Shown piece by piece: positions 57,932 through 64,000 of a stretch of DNA of 64,000 nt. The DNA comes from Agrostemma githago. Its lineage: Eukaryota; Streptophyta; Magnoliopsida; Caryophyllales; Caryophyllaceae. The notes beneath the pieces were generated by a model. It did no database searches and was not told where the DNA came from. It saw nothing but the letters and a program-made list of their open reading frames with translations. Made by a program: the position numbers and the translations under genes. The DNA lies in the NCBI GenBank assembly GCA_958450325.1, contig OY288243.1:46888878-46952877 (forward strand), in the 5' to 3' direction. The first letter of the stretch is position 1; each line of letters starts with the position of its first letter.

Positions 57932-58806
57932 TCCCTGTACGAGTGTCAACTCGTCTCGTTTTTGGGGTTTAAAATCGACGGTCGGTCAAATTAAATACAA
58001 ATATCGCACGATTTGTATTTAACTTGACCTCCGGTACTATAATCGTGTACATGTATGATTATAATACCGTTGTCGGGATTTTATGATAGCATTTACGTAG
58101 AAACTTTGAATTAGCGACGGAATGCATCCCTCTACGTCACGACATCGAAACTAACCCTTTCGGGTTACGTGATGTCGGTTTTCGTGTCAACGGGTTCCTT
58201 ACTAATTATAGAAATAGAATTTAATACGTTCAACTACGACCGATTGCGATCACGTCACGCCCTTGAGTACATTGGGGCGGGGCTCCTCGAAAGGGCTCCA
58301 CCTCCGTCGTTGCTCGTAAAGGGATTAGACGGACTTTTGGCAAATATCGTAGTCAAACGGATTTAAAACCGAATTTTGATACTAGTTTATATATACGCGG
58401 TATAATAATATGTTAGCAACGAGAATGTAAAAGTTAGCATACGAAAAATGAAATGTTAGAGTTAATGTTAAAGTTAGTGTTAGGATAATAATACAAAAAC
58501 GTAAATAGAAAAAACAAAGTAATAGGGATCGAAATGGGGTTTAGGACACCCTCAACATACATGCTTAGTAGGAACCTCGGAAATGGACTCGTAAATAGTG
58601 ACGGGACGTCGGAGTATCGAGGATGTATGCAAGTTATGGTGTATGTGTGTGTGTGTGGATGAATTGTCGGTTTTTCGAGGGACAAGGGACTCGGTTTTTG
58701 TGTGTGGTGCTTAGGGTTACTAAGGCTTGTAGTGTAGGTGAATTAGAGTAAAAGTTTAGGGTAATTTTGCATTAGTGAAAGCTGAAAATGCAAAGGGTTT
58801 GAGGGG

Positions 58807-58816
58807 GTATTTATAG
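58807..58816 (-). promoter_or_regulatory. TATA box of Tat-1 LTR
   Basis: The minus strand reads CTATAAATAC, 22 bp downstream of the nearest palindrome. Confidence 0.7.
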
Positions 58817-58838
58817 ACTTTACACCACGACCTAGGGT

Positions 58839-58948
58839 CACTCGATCGAGTGGCCCTAGTGTACTCGATCGAGTGCCCTAGAAAATGGGCCTGATCCGGT
58901 TTTTGACGCTCCACTCGACCGAGTGGGTCAATCCACTCAATCGAGTGG
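58839..58948. promoter_or_regulatory. Two palindrome pairs upstream of Tat-1 TATA box
   Basis: Cores start at 58840/58863 and 58913/58935: 23 and 22 bp within pairs, 73 bp between pairs. Placement relative to the TATA box matches the Tat solo LTR at 36266-36405. Confidence 0.7.
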
Positions 58949-59352
58949 ATCAGGTAAACCGAGATAAAATAGGAAGGAATTGATATTGTTGTTTTGATTG
59001 ATTTTTGTTATCTTTTTTGAATTTAATTTGGGCGCCAGCTTCTAGAAGGTGCATTTGGCTGGCTTTTGTGACGGGTTCGTCTTTGACCGGGTTTTGACCC
59101 GGTCGCTAAAAGATGAGATTTATTTTTGGTGTCGGTTTTGGCCCAAATTAGTCTTATTTTGCTCGGAGCGGCCCACTAGGCCTAGATTTGAGGTCTATTT
59201 TGTGAGATTATTACTCCGCTAAAAGTCCATGTCAGATATTATTGATTTCGGGTCCAAATCCGAGTATACCAAGTCACGTTTGCGTCCGATCATCATCGGG
59301 TGTTTGTCGGGAACGGCTATAGACACTAGCAGGCAAAATGCGGGTGTCTACA

Positions 59353-59366
59353 GAGCCCCCACTCTG
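59353..59366 (-). other. Polypurine tract of Tat-1
   Basis: The minus strand is CAGAGTGGGGGCTC, ending exactly at the LTR start TGTAGACACC. Confidence 0.8.
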
Positions 59367-59520
59367 ACTGAGGCTTGGACAAGGCGAAAGTCAGAGTAGC
59401 TACCAGGCCAATCGCAGATTAGGACCTGGCAGCCTTCCGGTCGGGTCGTTTATAGTCCAGTAGACTAGCGTGAAGGGCTCGCCAGCCATAAGTAGAGGGT
59501 CATACCTGTCCTGCCGATGA

Positions 59521-59745
59521 TAGCTCCGTGGGGAGTGAAACTTGCTTTTGAAGGTATAGGTGCACCCGTATGCTGATACATCATGGCTTTGATTGTAGCA
59601 TTCTGGGATAAATATCGGCTCACGCTGGGGAGTGAAATAGTTGCGCGGAGACATGCTTCTGAAGTCTTGGGTGTACCTGTATGCTGACACATAACAAATT
59701 TCATGTAGCACATAGACAAAACACCAACTCGCGCTGGGGAAAACC
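59521..59745. repeat. Imperfect tandem repeat, about 100-110 bp unit
   Basis: GCTCCGTGGGGAGTGAAA (59521), GCTCACGCTGGGGAGTGAAA (about 59617) and ACTCGCGCTGGGG (about 59729) begin successive copies. Each is followed by TTCTGAAG and TGYACCYGTATGCTGAYACAT. Confidence 0.7.
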
Positions 59746-59921
59746 GGATTTTGAAAAAAAGTTGAAATTTTCGAAAACTTTTTTTTTAGAATTTTTAGGA
59801 ATTTTTAAGAAAGCTCGGGACAACTTGATTCCTATTCTGGGTTGAAGTCAGGCCTGCACGTGCTGGGGCCCAGGTTTGCTGAGGAGGCAGGGTAGTTAGG
59901 TTTACAGTTAGGGTTCCCTAT

Positions 59922-59928
59922 TATAAAT
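59922..59928 (+). promoter_or_regulatory. TATA box of Tat-1 antisense gene
   Basis: TATAAAT within CTATTATAAATATAGG, 97 bp before the ATG. This gives the antisense gene its own plus-strand promoter signal. Confidence 0.55.
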
Positions 59929-60666
59929 ATAGGTCTCCCTGCTTCAGTTTACTGTATCTCAAATCAAAATCCCTTCTCTTCCTCAAAAATCTCTTAGTTT
60001 CTCAAGAGGATTCAAATTCCTGCCATGGGTATCGAGCATCTCACTTCAATGCTTTTTGCCTGGTCCCAACACTTTCGGGACGAGGACAAAATTCAGCTGA
60101 CCCAAATGGGGATTGTCAGCCTGTTTCCTCTTCGGCGTCTAGTGACTGATTCACACTTTTTGGACGCCTGTTTGTCGTTTTGGGATACCACCCATCACGT
60201 CTTCGCGTTCCTGCGGGGAGAAATATGCCCTCTTCCCGAGGAGATCGCAGCTATCGGGGGTTGGAGCCCTGTTGCTCGTCCTGTCATCCCTCCGTTCTAC
60301 CCGGACCCGAGGAGAAGACCGAGGGATTTCCTGGGTCTGTCTCATGCTGAGACAGATCGAATGGTGCGGGGAGATACCGTTTCCCTCTTCGACTTGGCTG
60401 ACAAGTTTATGAACAGTCAAGATGTAAGGGCTACGCCTTCTCACAGGCGTAGGGCTTTCGCATTCTGCATGCTGCACCGCTATGTTTTCGAAGGGATGAT
60501 GGATGTTGACTCATGCGTGGGTCAAATTAGGCTGATCGGAGTGGTTGACCAGATGGAGACTGGTCATAGCCCTGCTTGGCTAGCCACCGGAGAGATCATC
60601 ATGGGTCTAGATGCTAGGCGACTTGACCCAACCCGGCAATTGACGGGAAGCACCCTTATTCTGCAG

Positions 60667-61034
60667 GTATATGTCTCGCGTCTTTTTCTTCTCTTTTTTT
60701 TTTGCGATTTCTTGAGGTCCGTAAGTCACTCGATCGAGTGGACCTGTCACTCGATCGAGTGATGCCTGCAAAGTGCTTCTGCCCATCTGTGGAGGGCTTA
60801 CTCGATCGAGTGGGATGCTTTACTCGATCGAGTGTCACACCTGACGAGATTCTGGTTGCTCTTAGGGAGCTCTACTCGATCGAGTCAGATGGCGTACTCG
60901 ATCGAGTGGCACACTTAACGAGATTCTGTTTGTCTACGGAGAGCCTTACTCGATCGAGTCAGATGGTGTACTCGATCGAGTGGGCTATAGCGGACCATTC
61001 TGTTGCTTATGAATTTTATACATACTTTTTGCAG
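60667..61034 (+). other. Intron of the Tat-1 antisense gene
   Basis: Donor CTGCAG|GTATAT and acceptor TTTTTGCAG|GTT, 368 bp, phase 0. The exon 2 frame is open through part of the intron, so non-splicing is not excluded, but exon 1 meets a stop soon after the donor. Confidence 0.7.
60727..60982. repeat. Four palindrome pairs in the antisense-gene intron
   Basis: Eight perfect ACTCGATCGAGT cores start at 60728/60749, 60800/60822, 60874/60896 and 60948/60970. Within-pair distances are 21, 22, 22 and 22 bp; pair-to-pair distances are 72, 74 and 74 bp. The spacers share CTTCTGCCCATCTGTGGAG-type or TCTGTTTGTCTACGGAG-type sequence, so this is also a 73-bp tandem repeat. Confidence 0.93.
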
Positions 61035-62344
61035 GTTTGGTTGTCGGAACGCTTGTCAATCATAGAGCCTCCTCCGAGCGTTTCTAACTACTGTAGCAGC
61101 CAAATCAGTTCAAGAGGGCGTCGGATAAGCTCGAATCACCATATAAATCGAGCTTACTGGGATGAGGAGTTGGTGTTCCATGGTGGCCCATTAATCAGGT
61201 GGACGGTCGCTTGGTGGTTCCTTTCTAAGCTGACGGGGTTGGCCAAGAGGGACCAAGCTCGTTACCTCGTGATCTTGTCCCTTGACTGGACAGTTCACAT
61301 TTACCCGGACCGCATTCTGAGGCAGTTCGGTTCGTCTCAGCGCATTCCTGAGACTGAAGCCATTATTAGCGTCTCGCTCCAACTGACAGACGCTATGTGC
61401 GACACTTAGTTGCAGAGATGGTTTACTCGTCCTACATGGACTATTCCCAACCCTTGCCAATCTGCTTCGGTTTCTCGGGCTTACGAGAAATGGACTTCTA
61501 AGGAGTCCGAGGAAGCTCGCAAAGCTCTGAAGGTCGATGAGGCCTTCGAATTGGTCCGTCGGGAGACGGCAAAGGACAATAGGGGATTCTTCGATGAGGG
61601 AGAGACCCCTGCTACCTTAGTCCGATTAGAATCGGGTCTTAAGTCACATACTAAGACTCGAGCTAAAGATGCCGGTGCTAGTGGCACACGGGGGCGACAA
61701 AGCCCCCAGACTGATTTGGAGCGACGACTTGGGCCGAGGTTGGCGGCCCGGGACCGATTAGGTCCGCGTGACCGGCTCCCTGAGCCCGTGAGGGCCCGAC
61801 TTGGGCCTATCGAAGTGGATGAGGACTCAAGTTCCAAGAAACGAGTCCGGGCTAAAGAGGTTCCTGTGATTATTCAGGAACGCTCTCCTCCACGTCGTCG
61901 TCAGTGGACGGCCAAGGAGGCCAAGGACAAGGGGAAGGGCAAGATGCCCTAAATGCCGAGTCCTTAGTTTTTTATTTAGATATTATTACTATTTTTGTCA
62001 TGTGTTTTTTTTTGGTAATTTTTGAATTCCTGCACTTTGTAATTTTCCCAAGTTTATTGGGGCTCTTTTTTTGTGATAATAAAAGAAAGTTTATTATTAA
62101 ACCGTTCCTGTCCTTTCTTGATTGCACTGGTTGTGCCTTTTTGAGGGGCTGCCTACGTATCCGCGATTAGCAGAATCAAACCAAACGTAGTTCAGACTTA
62201 GGAAATTTGCCATCTCGAATTACACCAAGACTAATGGTTCAAGATGTTTTGCGACAGTAGAATAAATAATTCTAGCTCATTGACTTGCTTTTTTTTGTAA
62301 AATAAATGATTTTGATAAAATTTGCTAATGACATTGAGAAATGG

Positions 62345-63324
62345 CTAAGGGTAGTAACGCTTCAGCTGGTCCAGGTTGGTTGGGTTGACGAACTCATTCC
62401 CGTCCAGGTCTGTCAGCATTACTGCTCCCCCTGATAGGATCTTTTTCACCAGATATGGCCCAGCCCAGTTGGGTTTGAATTTTCCCCTTGGGTCAACTGG
62501 TAGTAAAGCTCGAACAGACTTAAGGACTAGATTCCCTTCTTTAATGTTTCTGGGCCTTACTCGCTTGTTGAAGGCCCGTTGGATTCGTTTCTGGTAGATT
62601 TGGATGTTGTTGAGAGCGCGGGACCGTCGTTCGTCTAGTAGAACCAACGAATCGTACCGTGCTCGAACCCAGTCAGCTTCGGGTACTTGACTTTCTAGCA
62701 GAATTCTGAGGGACGGTACCTCTAATTCAACTGGTTGGACTGCCTCCATCCCATAAGTTAGTTAGTACGGCGTTGCTCAGGTTGCGGTGCGAATTGATGT
62801 CCGGTACCCCCATAAGGCAAAAGGTATTTTGTCGGGCCAGTACCGATAATTATCAGCCATCTTTTTGAGTATGGTGACAATTGTTTTATTAGCCGCCTCT
62901 ACTGCTCCATTCGTTTGGGGACGGTAGGGCGAGGACGTGTGCCTTTGAATCTTGTATTTAGTCAGCAGGGTCGCGGTCTCAGCTTGGAAATGAGTCCCAT
63001 GATCACTGATAAATTCATGTGGGATTCCATACCGACATATTATCTTGTTTTGGATAAATTTGGCGACATGTTTAGCATTGAGGATGCGATATGATTCAGC
63101 TTCGACCCACTTGGTGAAGTAGTCGATAGCTACTAAAATGAAGCAGTGCCCGCCAGTACCGGAGGGATTTACCTACTTCCCGATTATGTCGATACCCCAT
63201 GTCGAGAACGGCCAAGGCGACGTCATGGTATAGAGCAGAGATGACGGCATATGTTGCACATTGCCGAAGATTTGACAGTTATGACAATGTTTGACATATA
63301 ATTGGCAGTCAGCCTCCATGGTAT
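62345..63324 (-). pseudogene. Tat-1 integrase (partial)
   Basis: On the minus strand: the zinc-binding CQLYVKHCHNCQIF, then the catalytic core with Asp in WGIDIIG, Asp in EFISDHGTHF and Glu in NGAVEAANKTI, and the C-terminal GPY-type module WAGPYLVKKILSGGAVML ending LDQLKRYYP. All three catalytic acidic residues can be read. TAG follows GIDIIGK near 63173 and another stop lies near 62755, so it is inactive. The N-terminus is cut at 63325 by an inserted LTR; RT and RNase H are not in the window. Confidence 0.9.
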
Positions 63325-64000
63325 TGATGCGGGGGATTTGTCGTGGATCCCACCGCCAAATAATTAACCGGCTAAACCTAACTAGGGTAGATAGGGTAAG
63401 TCGGGTCGAATCCACGGGGACGGTAAGAGGCGTCTAGACCAAGGTCACCCAAATACAAGACTCGGTCAACGAGCTAAGCTAAACTAGAGAATGATAGAAG
63501 GGGAGAAAGGTAGACTATGACTAAGAAGAACAACAAGGAAAAACGGGCTAGGATTAGGTCGGGGTCAAAGGGGTAACGGAATGGCCAAGGAGGAATTAGA
63601 GTGAAAGCGGTAGTAGGGTAATCTAGGACACACGACCTAGAGGTTCCTCATGGAACCCATCCGGCGACACACACGACAAAGGAAGGCAAGAAAAACAAGC
63701 ATTCCAACCTACTTAGTCATTCAAGCATTCCATCAAACATGTAATATGCATCACTCAAGAAGAAACCTCAAATCTTCCACCAACATCTCCAACAAACCCT
63801 TAATCATCCAATTAACACCCTAATCACCTTACTAACCCTAGCAAGAACACTACTCTAACATAATCAAACTACAACTAACAAGAACAAGAGAAATCAACCC
63901 AAACATCAAAACATATATGAGTGAAACTAACAAGAACTATGAACTAACAATAACAAAGATTCAAACTTGATAAACAATAAAGGATTAAGAGTAAAAGGAG
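63325..64000 (-). mobile_element. Athila-like LTR (partial, continues beyond window)
   Basis: Starts TGATGCGGGGGATTTGTCG directly after the codons for the Tat-1 zinc-binding region, with GGTAT (63320-63324) as the likely target duplicate. Its layout parallels the first 700 bp of the Athila-1 LTR: GGTAAGTCGGGTCGAATCCACGGGGACGG against GGTAAGTCGAGGTCGGTCCACAGGGAACGG (given here as shared GTAAGTCG and TCCACRGGGA), then A-rich, CAAG/CAACA-rich sequence. A different subfamily from Athila-1. Confidence 0.7.

Larger units (their letters stand above)
56831..59352 (-). mobile_element. Tat-1 3' LTR
   Basis: 2522 bp, minus-strand start TGTAGACACCCGCATTTTG and end ACGTCATGTCCACA. No insertion is visible, making it the cleanest Tat LTR in the window. 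It has a TATA box at 58807-58816 and palindrome clusters on either side. Confidence 0.9.
60025..61952 (+). pseudogene. Tat-1 antisense plant-mobile-domain gene, one intron, one stop
   Basis: This gene lies opposite to the retrotransposon's sense strand. Start context is CTGCCATGG. Exon 1 (60025-60666) encodes MGIEHLTSMLFAWS, then LDACLSFWDTTHHVF, CPLPEEIAAIGGW and RAFAFCMLHRYVFEG. This matches the aminotransferase-like plant mobile domain, in which a W..tH.F...GE.c.Tl.e.a.l.G pattern is typical. Exon 2 starts at 61035 after TTTTTGCAG and continues in phase with VWLSERLSI, RWTVAWWFLS and WTVHIYPDRILRQFG. An in-frame TAG at 61407-61409 interrupts it; the frame then runs to 61952 as a basic, Arg/Pro-rich tail (ERRLGPRLAARDRLG, KDKGKGKMP) that could bind nucleic acid or the nucleus. 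AATAAA at 62078-62083 may be its poly(A) signal. Function in the element is unknown. Confidence 0.8.
56831..63324 (-). mobile_element. Tat-1 retrotransposon, 3' half (Tat/Ogre/Retand lineage)
   Basis: A minus-strand element leaving the window at the right. In plus order: 3' LTR (56831-59352), PPT (59353-59366), spacer with repeats, antisense plant-mobile-domain gene (60025-61952), integrase (62345-63324, minus strand). At 63325 it is interrupted by another LTR. Sense pol and the antisense gene converge tail to tail, with 392 bp between stops. Extra antisense genes at this position are a known trait of Tat-lineage elements. Confidence 0.88.

Noticed and set aside
60727..60982. CRISPR-like array because of evenly spaced palindromes
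   Set aside because: Repeats are 12-14 bp in pairs at 73-bp period, the spacers are themselves related, and the context is a plant retrotransposon intron.

Overview
This window looks like heterochromatic, transposon-dense DNA from a flowering plant, and I found no ordinary host gene in it. The evidence is plant-specific: Ty3/gypsy retrotransposons of the Athila and Tat/Ogre/Retand lineages, a Cassandra TRIM carrying 5S-derived LTRs, an En/Spm-type CACTA transposon, a hAT element with a BED-finger transposase, Helitron ends and Stowaway MITEs. Tat elements with an antisense plant-mobile-domain gene have been described from Silene and other eudicots, so a eudicot, possibly Caryophyllales, is likely. 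That last step is inference.

Layout. (i) 1-6767: leader, primer-binding site and 5' LTR of a minus-strand Tat element (called Tat-0). A 731-bp Cassandra TRIM sits in its LTR. (ii) 6768-8307: truncated plus-strand Athila LTR (Athila-2). (iii) 8308-13243 and 54757-56830: a broken minus-strand Tat element (Tat-2), with a 3' LTR remnant, a 39-bp hairpin tandem array and a degraded antisense gene. (iv) 13244-54756: an Athila element (Athila-1, minus strand) inserted into that antisense gene. It has gag, pol and a second downstream gene, all with stops or frameshifts; a solo LTR splits the second gene. (v) 29466-53280: a 23.8-kb CACTA transposon inserted in the Athila-1 5' LTR. It holds a broken tnpD-like gene, a tnpA/Ptta-like gene, Helitrons, MITEs and AT-rich modules. 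(vi) 35869-45844: a Tat solo LTR inside tnpD. It holds a second solo LTR (36610-43663), which holds an apparently intact hAT element (38769-42902). (vii) 56831-63324: the 3' half of another Tat element (Tat-1, minus strand) with LTR, PPT, intron-containing antisense plant-mobile-domain gene and integrase. (viii) 63325-64000: the start of another Athila-like LTR inserted in that integrase.

The central chain is six elements deep: Tat-2, Athila-1, CACTA, Tat solo LTR, second solo LTR, hAT. All five junction pairs are supported by exact target-site duplications of the expected length (5, 3, 5, 5 and 8 bp). This gives the order of events, with the hAT youngest in that chain.

The least expected signal is regulatory. 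Tat LTRs carry the palindrome CACTCGATCGAGTG in pairs whose start-to-start distance is 21-23 bp, with pairs about 73 bp apart. In two of the LTRs the cluster ends about 22 bp before the TATA box. The same architecture fills the intron of the antisense gene. The Athila lineage has its own palindrome, GGGTGAAATTTCACCC. It lies upstream of the LTR TATA box, and again, in pairs 30 bp apart repeated every 91-92 bp, upstream of the second gene inside the element, where it may act as an internal promoter.
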